Shown: one piece after another, positions 26,395 to 33,701 of the stretch
How the letters are laid out: every line of letters begins with the position of its first letter
How positions within the stretch are numbered: position 1 is the stretch's first letter
Assembly (NCBI GenBank): GCA_902362275.1
Contig: CABIWB010000003.1
Location: 1 to 64,000, forward strand
Direction: 5' to 3'
DNA length: 64,000 nucleotides
Source: Coriobacteriaceae bacterium
GTDB taxonomy: Bacteria > Actinomycetota > Coriobacteriia > Coriobacteriales > Coriobacteriaceae
Position numbers and translations under genes: made by a program
The notes under the pieces: generated by a model
The model's input: only the letters and a program-made list of their open reading frames with translations
What the model was told of the DNA's origin: nothing
The model's database searches: none

Positions 26395-26416
26395 AGCCCT
26401 CTGGCGACAGAGGGCT
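26395..26416 (+). promoter_or_regulatory. Leader hairpin before the dipeptidase start
   Basis: AGCCCTCTG-gcga-CAGAGGGCT, a perfect nine-base stem with a GCGA tetraloop, ending about 20 bases before the ATG and just upstream of the Shine-Dalgarno GGAAGGG. It could stabilise the mRNA or tune translation. Confidence 0.5.
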
Positions 26417-26436
26417 TTCGCACGCTGGAAGGGATT

Positions 26437-28401
26437 ATGAGGAAAACTCACCCCGTCAACGCGCTCAAAAAGCTGGGCATAGGCCTCGCCTTTGGAGCTG
26501 CAACCATCATGTCCATGCCGACCTCTGCGCTCGCCTGCACGCAGATGTACATGGGCAAAGATCTAACGGCCGACGGCAACACGTACTATGGCCGTGCCGA
26601 GGACTTTGGCAAGCGCTATCTCAAGCACTATGGCATCGAACCCGCCCACGAAGCCGGCTTTACGTACAGCTCGAATGAGTCTGCTTTCGAATACACTTCG
26701 AATAAGCCTACATATCGCTACAGCTACGTACGTGACCATCCCTCCAATTGGGAGGGCCACACCGACGCCTACTCCGAAGCCGGTATCAACGAGAAGGGTG
26801 TCTCTTGCTCCGCTACGCTGAGCACCTCCTATAACGAGGATGCCAAAGCAGCAGACCCAATCGATGAGGCTACCGGCATCGGCGAGTACAGCTACGGCAG
26901 CGTCATCCTGGGCCAGAGCGCCAATGCCCGCGAGGGCGTCGAGCTCCTCGGCAGCCTGATCGACGAGCAGGGCACTTGCACTAACGACCAGATCATTATC
27001 GCCGACAACAACGAGACCTGGCTGTTCGCCACGCTTTCTGCCCATCAATGGATTGCCATGAAGCTGGCCGACGACGTCGCCTCACTCAACCCCAACATCG
27101 GCAGCCTCAACTACGATGTCGACCTGAACGATACTGAGAACTGCCTGCACTCCAAGGACATCGAGTCCATGCCCGTGGAGAAGGGTTTCGCCAAATACTC
27201 CGCTGACGGTAAATTCGATGTCGCCCAAACGTATGGCGAAAGCCTCGCCGATTCTGGCGTTAACCAATGGTCCCGCTATGTGCAAGGCCGCCATTATTTT
27301 GCTAGTCAGCTGACCGAAGGCACGGATTACGAAATTAAAACTATCACCGATAAGGATGGAAAACCCGTCCAAAAGGGAGCTATGGTCAGCGAAATCCAGC
27401 CTCTGTTCTTCAAGCCTGGCAAGTCTGGTTGGAGCACCTTTGAGCTGATTCGTGCCTTCGGCAACCGCGGAGAGAACGTCCCTGGTCTCAACGCGAACAC
27501 TGATGGCGTTTATTGCATCGGCAGCGAGCGCAACACCGAGATCAATCTCTTCCAGATTCGTCGCGGGTATGATCCCGAAGTCGCTACCATCCAGTGGGAA
27601 ATGCTCTCCCGTGCCGCGTACTCTGTCGCCATCCCGCTGTACTCCGCTCTGATAACTGAAGTTAGCCCCTACTTCAGCGATCAGACCGTCTCCTTCGACC
27701 ACTGCAATGCGAAAGACGTCGTGTACAACGAGGAGCCCGAGAACTCCATTAACTACGTCCTCATGGACATCAGCTCGCTCTGCTTTGAGAACCCTGACAC
27801 CCTTGGTACCAGTGTCCGCACCTACCTCGACGCGCTCCAGAACGAGCTCATCGAGCAGAACAAGGAAGTTGACGCCGCTATGCTGGCCGAGACGACCACC
27901 GAGGGTCGCACCGCTCTGGCCAACAAGGCAGGCAAGGCTGCCACCGAGAACACCTACAAGAAGTGCAAGGCCCTGCTCCAGGAGATGCGCGCTTATCAGA
28001 AGGCCGGAAACTTTGACGAGCGCTTCACCCCGAGCGACCTGAACACCGAGACCAAGGGCCTCAAGGAGTCCATCACCTACGCCAAGGACGCCCTTGCCAC
28101 CGACCCGGTCACCCCGGATCAGCCCGGCACTCCCGAGCAGCCCGGTAAGCCCGAACAGCCCAGCACCCCCGAGCAGCCTGAGCAGCCCACTAAGCCCGAG
28201 CAGCCCGCTGTCAAGCCTGAGAAGCCTGGCAAGTCGGACAACACCACGACCACGGTAACCACCAACAAGACGAACACCAAGGGCGGCCTGCCCACCACTG
28301 GCGATCGTTTTGATGGCCGCATGGTGGCCGCATTCGCCATCGCTGGCGTTGCCGTCATCTCCGCAGGCGGTTATATCCTCTATCGCCGCAACAAGGAGTA
28401 A
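26437..28401 (+). CDS. Cell-wall-anchored C69 family dipeptidase
   Basis: A 654-residue secreted Ntn-hydrolase (PepD/U34 type) that cleaves dipeptides. The signal peptide spans residues 1-33 and ends SALA; the next residue, Cys34 (CTQMYMGKDLTADG), is the expected autocatalytically exposed nucleophile. The catalytic domain extends to about residue 545. A repetitive Pro/Glu/Gln/Lys wall-spanning region (PEQP units, about 560-600) follows, then LPTTG at 618-622, a membrane segment and RRNKE. Sortase anchoring to peptidoglycan is thus expected. No sortase gene is in the window. GGAAGGG lies before the ATG. Confidence 0.92.
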   Translation: MRKTHPVNALKKLGIGLAFGAATIMSMPTSALACTQMYMGKDLTADGNTYYGRAEDFGKRYLKHYGIEPAHEAGFTYSSNESAFEYTSNKPTYRYSYVRDHPSNWEGHTDAYSEAGINEKGVSCSATLSTSYNEDAKAADPIDEATGIGEYSYGSVILGQSANAREGVELLGSLIDEQGTCTNDQIIIADNNETWLFATLSAHQWIAMKLADDVASLNPNIGSLNYDVDLNDTENCLHSKDIESMPVEKGFAKYSADGKFDVAQTYGESLADSGVNQWSRYVQGRHYFASQLTEGTDYEIKTITDKDGKPVQKGAMVSEIQPLFFKPGKSGWSTFELIRAFGNRGENVPGLNANTDGVYCIGSERNTEINLFQIRRGYDPEVATIQWEMLSRAAYSVAIPLYSALITEVSPYFSDQTVSFDHCNAKDVVYNEEPENSINYVLMDISSLCFENPDTLGTSVRTYLDALQNELIEQNKEVDAAMLAETTTEGRTALANKAGKAATENTYKKCKALLQEMRAYQKAGNFDERFTPSDLNTETKGLKESITYAKDALATDPVTPDQPGTPEQPGKPEQPSTPEQPEQPTKPEQPAVKPEKPGKSDNTTTTVTTNKTNTKGGLPTTGDRFDGRMVAAFAIAGVAVISAGGYILYRRNKE

Positions 28402-28416
28402 TCCCTCACTGGTGCG

Positions 28417-28450
28417 GGCGGGATGGCACGGTTCGTCCCGCCTGCCTTTT
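28417..28450 (+). terminator. Terminator after the dipeptidase gene
   Basis: GGCGGGA/TCCCGCC stem followed by TGCCTTTTT; an outer CACTGGT/ACCAGTG pair (28407-28413 with 28453-28459) extends it. Confidence 0.85.
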
Positions 28451-28512
28451 TGACCAGTGGGAAACACCGCTGAAATCTTTTCAAAAAAGATTTCCCCGCA
28501 AACACTTTGCTG

Positions 28513-28521
28513 TGCTATAGT
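28513..28521 (+). promoter_or_regulatory. Extended -10 promoter of the trp-attenuated ECF operon
   Basis: TGCTATAGT fits an extended -10 (TGn then TATAGT) with no good -35. It would start the transcript about 50 bases before the leader ORF. Confidence 0.5.
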
Positions 28522-28579
28522 GCAGCGCAACAGCAATCAGGTGCTACTGCGCCACGGCATCACGAAAGGAGCCACCGAT

Positions 28580-28648
28580 ATGAAGAACACGATGAAGTCT
28601 CTCAACAACTGGTGGTGGCGTGATGCGAATACGATCGGTCGACGGTGA
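28580..28648 (+). CDS. Tryptophan leader peptide with three tandem Trp codons
   Basis: A 22-residue ORF with AAAGGAG nine bases before its ATG. The peptide contains NNWWWRD, three consecutive Trp codons at residues 11-13 (28610-28618), and ends at a TGA. Tandem Trp codons shortly before an intrinsic terminator are the hallmark of ribosome-mediated attenuation, as in trpL and the actinobacterial trpE leaders. Possible RNA pairings seen: 28617-28623 with 28654-28660 (GGCGTGA/TCACGCC), and 28636-28642 with 28698-28704 (CGGTCGA/TCGACCG). The second would open the terminator when the ribosome stalls on Trp codons. The gene controlled is the downstream ECF transporter operon rather than trp biosynthesis. 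Confidence 0.88.
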   Translation: MKNTMKSLNNWWWRDANTIGRR

Positions 28649-28684
28649 GTCCCTCACGCCTGTTTTTGCGCTCTAGGTGATTGG

Positions 28685-28716
28685 AAGGCCTCCGGTTTCG
28701 ACCGGGGGCCTTTTTC
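28685..28716 (+). terminator. Attenuator terminator of the ECF tryptophan operon
   Basis: Stem AGGCCTCCGGT/ACCGGGGGCCT with a TTCG loop and five T residues. It starts about 38 bases after the leader stop codon and lies 76 bases before the first transporter gene, so it must be read through for the operon to be expressed. Confidence 0.9.
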
Positions 28717-28791
28717 TATCTCGAGCCCGATCGCATTCGCATCACGCGCCTCCGCTTTTCTCTTACACCCCCTTCCGAAAGGATTTTCACC

Positions 28792-29364
28792 ATGTCCCAG
28801 AACACCACCGCCACCCAGCCCCGTACCGTCCAGACCGCCGACCGCGGCAAGCTCGATGTCCGCGCCCTTGTCCTGCTCGCCATCCTGCTTGCCGCCGGCT
28901 TCATCCTCAACTTCACTGTTGGCAAGGCCATCTCGGGCATCTCGGGCGGCATGATCAGCCCCGAGTTCATCATCTCGGCCTTCTGCCTCACTATCCTGGT
29001 CGTTCGCCCCAATATTGGCCAGGCGCTCGTCATCGGCCTCATCTCGGCCGCCGTGATTCAGATCACCACCACCTCGCCGTTCGTCGATTTTGCCGCCGAG
29101 GGCATCGCCGCTATGCTCATGGCCGCCATCGTCAACGCCGCTGGCAAGAACGGGCAGGTTAAGCCTGCCATCGCCATCGTCGCAACCTTCGTGACCACCT
29201 TTGTCTCGGGCGTTATCTTCATGGTCATCAAGATGGCCATGCTCGGCGTGGTGGGCGAGCTCGCTGCCGCCATGCTGCCCGTCGTCGCCATGACCGCCGT
29301 CTTTAATGCCATCCTGGTCGGCGCCCTCTACCTGCCCATCCAGAAGGCCCTGAAGCTCAACTAA
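28792..29364 (+). CDS. ECF transporter S component, TrpP-like (first copy)
   Basis: A 190-residue membrane protein with a hydrophilic 30-residue start and five or six hydrophobic helices. The MISPEFIISAFCLTILVV segment followed by QALVIGLISAAVIQITTT resembles TrpP tryptophan transporters, which serve as substrate-binding S components of energy-coupling factor systems. The Trp-codon leader upstream independently supports tryptophan as substrate. The ATG at 28792 has AAAGGA upstream; longer frames would overlap the attenuator. It is paralogous to the next gene. Confidence 0.8.
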   Translation: MSQNTTATQPRTVQTADRGKLDVRALVLLAILLAAGFILNFTVGKAISGISGGMISPEFIISAFCLTILVVRPNIGQALVIGLISAAVIQITTTSPFVDFAAEGIAAMLMAAIVNAAGKNGQVKPAIAIVATFVTTFVSGVIFMVIKMAMLGVVGELAAAMLPVVAMTAVFNAILVGALYLPIQKALKLN

Positions 29365-29370
29365 CCCGCT

Positions 29371-29471
29371 CGGCTTTACGAGCCACCCCATCTTGGCGTT
29401 CATTCGTCGCTCGCGTACCCAAGTACGCTTCGCTCCTCTTTCGCGCCAACCTGGGGCCCCTCGTAAAGCCG
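29371..29471. repeat. Nested palindrome with conserved core (copy 1)
   Basis: Five nested paired segments: CGGCTTTACGAG with 29460-29471, CCCCA/TGGGG, TTGGCG/CGCCAA, and the innermost GCGTAC-ccaa-GTACGC (29413-29428). Its central 44 bases (29399-29442) match those at 58595-58638 in 40 positions, while the outer arms are unrelated to that copy. It lies between the two S component genes, where it may cause partial termination or mRNA processing. Confidence 0.85.
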
Positions 29472-29573
29472 TCTCCGTACTCCATTATTCAAAATTAATC
29501 CCCTTTTCGATTTAACCCCTTTCGTGGGGGTCTAGGACACGCTTATCTCAAATCCCACTTTAAGGAGAACATC

Positions 29574-30125
29574 ATGGCCACCAACACTCAGGCTCGTACT
29601 ATTTCTGCCAACGCCGCTTCCAAGAAGGGCATCCTCGATATCACCTCGCTCGTCCTGCTTGCCGTTCTGCTCGCCGCCGGCTTTATCCTCAACATGACCG
29701 TCGGCAACGCTCTTGCCGCAACGGGCATTAAGCCGCAGTTCATCATTGCTGCCTATGCCCTGGCCATCGCACTTACGCAGGCGAGTTTTGCCCAGGCAGC
29801 CATCTTTGGCATCCTGTCGGCCGCCGTCATCCAGATCACCACGTCAATCCCCGGCCTCAACTTTGTGACCGAGCTTGCCGGCGCGCTGACGATGGCGGCG
29901 CTCGTCAAGTCCAACATCGGCGGCAACAAGGTCAACCCCTTCATCGCCGGCCTGCTCACCACCTTGGTCTCGGGTGCCCTCTTCGCCGTCCTGGGCACCG
30001 TCATCATGGGTGCCGCGCTGCCCACGGCGCTTGCCAAGGTGCCCATCGTGCTCGGCACTGCCGTCTTCAACGCCGTCGTGGTCCAGGCCCTCTTCTTCCC
30101 CCTGCGCAAGGTGCTCGGCAAATAG
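29574..30125 (+). CDS. ECF transporter S component, TrpP-like (second copy)
   Basis: A 183-residue paralogue of the preceding S component. The LDITSLVLLAVLLAAGFILN and IKPQFIIAAYALAI segments align with it throughout. TAAGGAG lies seven bases before the ATG. It may bind tryptophan or a related aromatic compound, sharing the EcfAA'T module encoded downstream. Confidence 0.78.
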   Translation: MATNTQARTISANAASKKGILDITSLVLLAVLLAAGFILNMTVGNALAATGIKPQFIIAAYALAIALTQASFAQAAIFGILSAAVIQITTSIPGLNFVTELAGALTMAALVKSNIGGNKVNPFIAGLLTTLVSGALFAVLGTVIMGAALPTALAKVPIVLGTAVFNAVVVQALFFPLRKVLGK

Positions 30126-30192
30126 CCTGATATGATGGACAGGCCGCGCACTAGCGGCCCCGTCACCAAAGACTGTCCCAAACAGCTAGCTT

Positions 30193-30236
30193 TTGGGGAC
30201 GTTCTTAGACGACTAGTCATGTAAGAACGTCCCCAA
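30193..30236. repeat. Hairpin in front of the ECF ATPase gene
   Basis: A perfect 15-base inverted repeat (TTGGGGACGTTCTTA with 30222-30236) whose 14-base loop contains the palindrome GACTAGTC. It ends eight bases before the ATPase gene's AAAGG. Similar GGGGAC words recur in other hairpins of the window (60.6, 61.8 kb). Confidence 0.8.
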
Positions 30237-30254
30237 TGACTATGAAAGGTATCC

Positions 30255-32006
30255 ATGAAAACGATCATCAACGTCGACGATGTCTCGTTCTCCTATGGTG
30301 CGCAGACCGAGCAGGCGCTTAAGCACATCTCGCTCGACGTGAACAAAGGAGATTTCATCGGCATCATCGGGCCCTCGGGCGCCGGCAAGTCTACGCTTGC
30401 CGCCTGCCTATCGGGCGCCGTGCCCCACCACTACACCGGCACGTTCTTTGGGTCCGTCATGGTTGACGGCCACGACACCTGCGAGGTCTCGCTCACCGAT
30501 GTGTCACAGATCGTCGGCAGCGTGTTGCAGGACATCGACACGCAGATGGTCGCCTCGGTCGTCGAGGACGAGATGCTCTTTGGCCTCGAGAACTTTGGCG
30601 TTCCCCACGACCAGATCGAGCAGCGCGTGAGCGAAACGCTCAAGACCGTCGGCATCAGCGACCTGCGCGACCGCGAGATCGCCACGCTCTCGGGTGGACA
30701 GAAGCAAAAGGTAGCCATCGCCGCCATCCTCGCCATGCGCCCGCACGTCTTGGTTCTCGACGAGCCCACCGCGGCACTCGACCCCGCCAGCTCCACGTTG
30801 GTCTTCGAGACGCTGCGTGAGGCAAACCGCACACTTGGAATCACCATCGTCGTCGTTGAGCAAAAGGTCGCCCTGCTCTCGGAGTACTGCAACCGCGTGC
30901 TCGTGCTCAACCATGGCGAAATCGCGCTGCAGGGCGAGCCGCACGAGGTCTTTGCGCATACCGATGAGCTCCGCACCATCGGCGTCGACTGCCCCCGCGT
31001 CACACGCATCTTCAATAGTCTCGAGGCCGATGGCCTGGCAAACGGAACCCCTTGCTTGGATGTCGACGAAGCAGAGCGTCTGATTTCGGGCATCGTCGAC
31101 CCCGCACGCGCTGCTAGCGACACCCAAGCGCCCGCCGGCTCACCGCACGCACCGTCGCTGCGCCCGCACGCCAAGGACGCCGAGCCCGTGCTCACCTTCG
31201 ATCACGTTGAGTTTGCCTACCCCAACGGCGGCGCTGCCGTCCACGACCTCAACCTGACCCTCTACCCCGGCGAGCTCGTGGGCATCGTCGGCCAAAACGG
31301 CACCGGCAAGACTACGCTTACCAAACTGCTCACGGGCCTGCTTAAGCCTGCCTCGGGCAGCGTGCGCGTTACGGGCCTGGACACCGCCGCGGTCCCCACA
31401 AGTCGCATCGCCCGCGAGGTCGCAACGCTCTTCCAAAACCCCGACCGCCAGATCTGCAAGGATACCGTGCTCGACGAGGTCGCTTTTGGACTGGAGCTTG
31501 CCGGCATCGACCGCGCCGAGGCCCTGCGTCGTGCTCAGCTCGTCATCGACCGCTTTGGCCTGCCCGCCGACGAGGCGCCCTTCTCGCTTTCGCGCGGCCA
31601 GCGACAAATGGTGGCGCTCGCCTCCGTCGTGGTCGTAGAGCCCAAGATCGTAGTACTCGACGAACCCACGAGCGGCCTTGACTACCGTGAGTGCATGACC
31701 GTCATGGAAACGGTACGCACCATGGCCGAGCGCGGCTGCGCCGTAATCATGGTCTGCCACGATATGGAAGTCGTTTCCGACTTTGCCGAACGTATCGTTG
31801 TGATGGCCGACGGCCGTATCCTCGACCGCGGACGCACGCACGAGCTGTTCTCGAATATTGAGCTCATGCAGCGTGCCTACGTGGAGCCGCCCCAGGTCAT
31901 TGAACTCTCGCGCCGCTTGGCATCCTCCGTCTCCCCCGCTTTTGCGCAGGTGAGCGAGGTCACCGATATCGTTCGCATTACCAAGGAGATGGTCCGCCGT
32001 GGTTAA
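30255..32006 (+). CDS. ECF transporter ATPase, fused tandem A components
   Basis: A 583-residue protein with two ABC ATPase domains, equivalent to EcfA and EcfA' fused. Domain 1 (about 1-240) has Walker A GPSGAGKST, signature LSGGQKQK and Walker B VLVLDEP. Domain 2 (about 310-545) has GQNGTGKTT, the variant signature LSRGQRQM and IVVLDEP. A flexible Ala/Pro-rich linker lies between them. It powers substrate release from the S components with EcfT. The 3' end overlaps ecfT by eight bases. Confidence 0.92.
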   Translation: MKTIINVDDVSFSYGAQTEQALKHISLDVNKGDFIGIIGPSGAGKSTLAACLSGAVPHHYTGTFFGSVMVDGHDTCEVSLTDVSQIVGSVLQDIDTQMVASVVEDEMLFGLENFGVPHDQIEQRVSETLKTVGISDLRDREIATLSGGQKQKVAIAAILAMRPHVLVLDEPTAALDPASSTLVFETLREANRTLGITIVVVEQKVALLSEYCNRVLVLNHGEIALQGEPHEVFAHTDELRTIGVDCPRVTRIFNSLEADGLANGTPCLDVDEAERLISGIVDPARAASDTQAPAGSPHAPSLRPHAKDAEPVLTFDHVEFAYPNGGAAVHDLNLTLYPGELVGIVGQNGTGKTTLTKLLTGLLKPASGSVRVTGLDTAAVPTSRIAREVATLFQNPDRQICKDTVLDEVAFGLELAGIDRAEALRRAQLVIDRFGLPADEAPFSLSRGQRQMVALASVVVVEPKIVVLDEPTSGLDYRECMTVMETVRTMAERGCAVIMVCHDMEVVSDFAERIVVMADGRILDRGRTHELFSNIELMQRAYVEPPQVIELSRRLASSVSPAFAQVSEVTDIVRITKEMVRRG

Positions 32007-32745
32007 CGTCATCGACTATATGCCGGGCGATACGCTGCTGCATCGCCTGAACCCGGTCGTCAAACTGGGCCTTGCCGCCGCCATCATCATCGGCATCTTC
32101 TTGTCCGACACCTATGTGGCGCTGTTGGGCTTTTTGGCACTCACCCTTGCGCTGGGCGCCTACGCCGGCGTCGTCAATCGCCTGTTCTCGCTACTCAAGC
32201 TGCTGATTCCGCTCGCACTTATCATGCTGGTGCTCCAGCTGGCCTTTATGCGCGATGGCAACGTGGTGTGGGGCTTTGTCACCGACACGGGCCTCATCAC
32301 AGGATCGAAGGCCTGCCTGCGCCTGCTGGGTGTGGCGTTACCACTCATCCTCATGCTCATGGTGACCAAGCTCAACGACCTTGCCAATGCCTGCGTCGAG
32401 GTGCTGCACGTGCCGTATCGCTATGCCTTCACCTTTACCACGGCGCTGCGCTTTGTGCCGGTGTTTGGTCAGGAGATGAACGCCATCATGGAGGCGCAGA
32501 CCGCACGCGGCGTCGAGTACGACACCAAGAACCCCATCAAGAAGCTTAAGCTCATGCTGCCACTGTGTGTGCCACTGCTCATCTCGAGCGTGGGCAAGAC
32601 CGATGCCACAGCCTTGGCGGCAGAACAGCGCGGCTTCTATCTGCGTACGCGCGCCAGCTCGTACAAGCGCTACCCCATCAAGGGCCTGGACATCGCCGTG
32701 CTCATCGTCAGCATCGCCCTCATCGCCATCGGCTTTCTCTTCTAG
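31999..32745 (+). CDS. ECF transporter transmembrane component EcfT
   Basis: A 248-residue membrane protein with five or six helices and the EcfT/CbiQ cytoplasmic coupling motif (EAQTARGVEYD, residues about 170-180, and AAEQRGFYLR near 215) that docks on the ATPases. Translation starts at a GTG inside the ATPase gene, implying coupled synthesis. It is the last gene of the Trp-attenuated operon. Confidence 0.92.
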   Translation: MVNVIDYMPGDTLLHRLNPVVKLGLAAAIIIGIFLSDTYVALLGFLALTLALGAYAGVVNRLFSLLKLLIPLALIMLVLQLAFMRDGNVVWGFVTDTGLITGSKACLRLLGVALPLILMLMVTKLNDLANACVEVLHVPYRYAFTFTTALRFVPVFGQEMNAIMEAQTARGVEYDTKNPIKKLKLMLPLCVPLLISSVGKTDATALAAEQRGFYLRTRASSYKRYPIKGLDIAVLIVSIALIAIGFLF

Positions 32746-32773
32746 TTCACCGCCGACAGCAACCGCCCAACGC

Positions 32774-32811
32774 AAAAGGCCTCGGCTCGCACCAAACGAG
32801 CCGAGGCCTTT
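32774..32811 (+). terminator. Terminator after ecfT
   Basis: AAAAGGCCTCGGCTCG with perfect complement CGAGCCGAGGCCTTT around a short loop, 30 bases past the ecfT stop. Confidence 0.9.
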
Positions 32812-32870
32812 ACTGTTTCACCAGATAAAACCTACCAAAATAAACCTGTCCCTTTTTGGCGGGTCGGAAG

Positions 32871-33617
32871 CTAGAGGCGGTAGGGGGCGCCGCTGCGGAT
32901 GATGGATTCGCGCACCAGGACGTCCATGGCGTCGAGGGTGATCTCGGGCATCTCTCGGTACTTCTGCAGCACCGATAGCTCGGTGCAGGCCAGAATGACG
33001 CGGTCGCAGCCGCTACGGGCGAACTCCCACATCACGCGGTCGAACTTATCCATATCGGGCTCACGTCCGGCCTTCACATCATCGTAGATAAGCGACATCA
33101 CATCGTTCTGACGTTTCTCGCTGGGATAGACGACCTCAACACCCGCAGCCTTACATTCGCGGCCGTAGACGCCCGCGCCCACGGTACCGTCGGTGCCCAT
33201 AATGCCAATCTTGTGCACCGGCTCGGCCGGCATACTCAGGTTGGGGTCGAACTCGCACTCCCCCATCACCGCACCCGCAAGGGCATAGCGCACCGACTCA
33301 CGCGGCATGTGAATAATCGGCACCTTCGTAAACGACTGGATCTGGTCGTAGAAGTAGTGCGACGTGTTGCAGGGAATGGCAATGTGCGCACAGCCCAGCG
33401 ACTCGAGTGCCTGGGCACACTCTTTCATGGTCGCCAGCAGGTTGGCATGCTCGCCGGTCTTAATGGCAAGCGTGCGGTCGGGCATGGTCGACTTGGAGAG
33501 CACCACCATGTCGATATGTTCCTGATCGCAGGCAGCAGCCGTATGACGCACCACCTGGTCGTAGTAATACGACGTGGCCTCGGCGCCCATGCCGCCGATA
33601 ACTCCCAGCTTTTCCAT
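32871..33617 (-). CDS. Aspartate/glutamate racemase family protein
   Basis: A 248-residue cofactor-independent racemase. The N-terminal LGVIGGMGAEATSYYYDQ and the two catalytic cysteines, in IPCNTSHYFYDQ and LACTELSVL, match the aspartate racemase group rather than MurI. AAGGAGG before the ATG at 33617 fixes the start. It lies 84 bases downstream of an ATP-grasp ligase gene on the same strand, which recalls the D-aspartate ligase/aspartate racemase pair of Enterococcus faecium. Production of D-Asp for peptidoglycan cross-bridges is therefore the best guess. Confidence 0.85.
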   Translation of the reverse strand: MEKLGVIGGMGAEATSYYYDQVVRHTAAACDQEHIDMVVLSKSTMPDRTLAIKTGEHANLLATMKECAQALESLGCAHIAIPCNTSHYFYDQIQSFTKVPIIHMPRESVRYALAGAVMGECEFDPNLSMPAEPVHKIGIMGTDGTVGAGVYGRECKAAGVEVVYPSEKRQNDVMSLIYDDVKAGREPDMDKFDRVMWEFARSGCDRVILACTELSVLQKYREMPEITLDAMDVLVRESIIRSGAPYRL

Positions 33618-33701
33618 CGCCGCCTCCTTGGTGACGCTTGCGCAATTGCGCGTATCATACCCGCGCCCGCCCGATGTAAACCGGACGGGCGCCGCACTCA
33701 T

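Noticed and set aside
28100..28230. CRISPR-like short repeats in the dipeptidase gene
   Set aside because: The periodicity comes from coding PEQP/KPEQP units of a wall-spanning stalk and has no regular spacer structure.
27082..28536. 484-codon minus-strand ORF opposite the C69 dipeptidase
   Set aside because: It would read through the PEQP stalk and LPTTG anchor of the real gene; composition is that of an antisense shadow.
29371..29471. Reading the nested palindrome as a tRNA or small structured RNA gene
   Set aside because: No tRNA-like arms or anticodon loop; symmetry is that of a simple nested inverted repeat.
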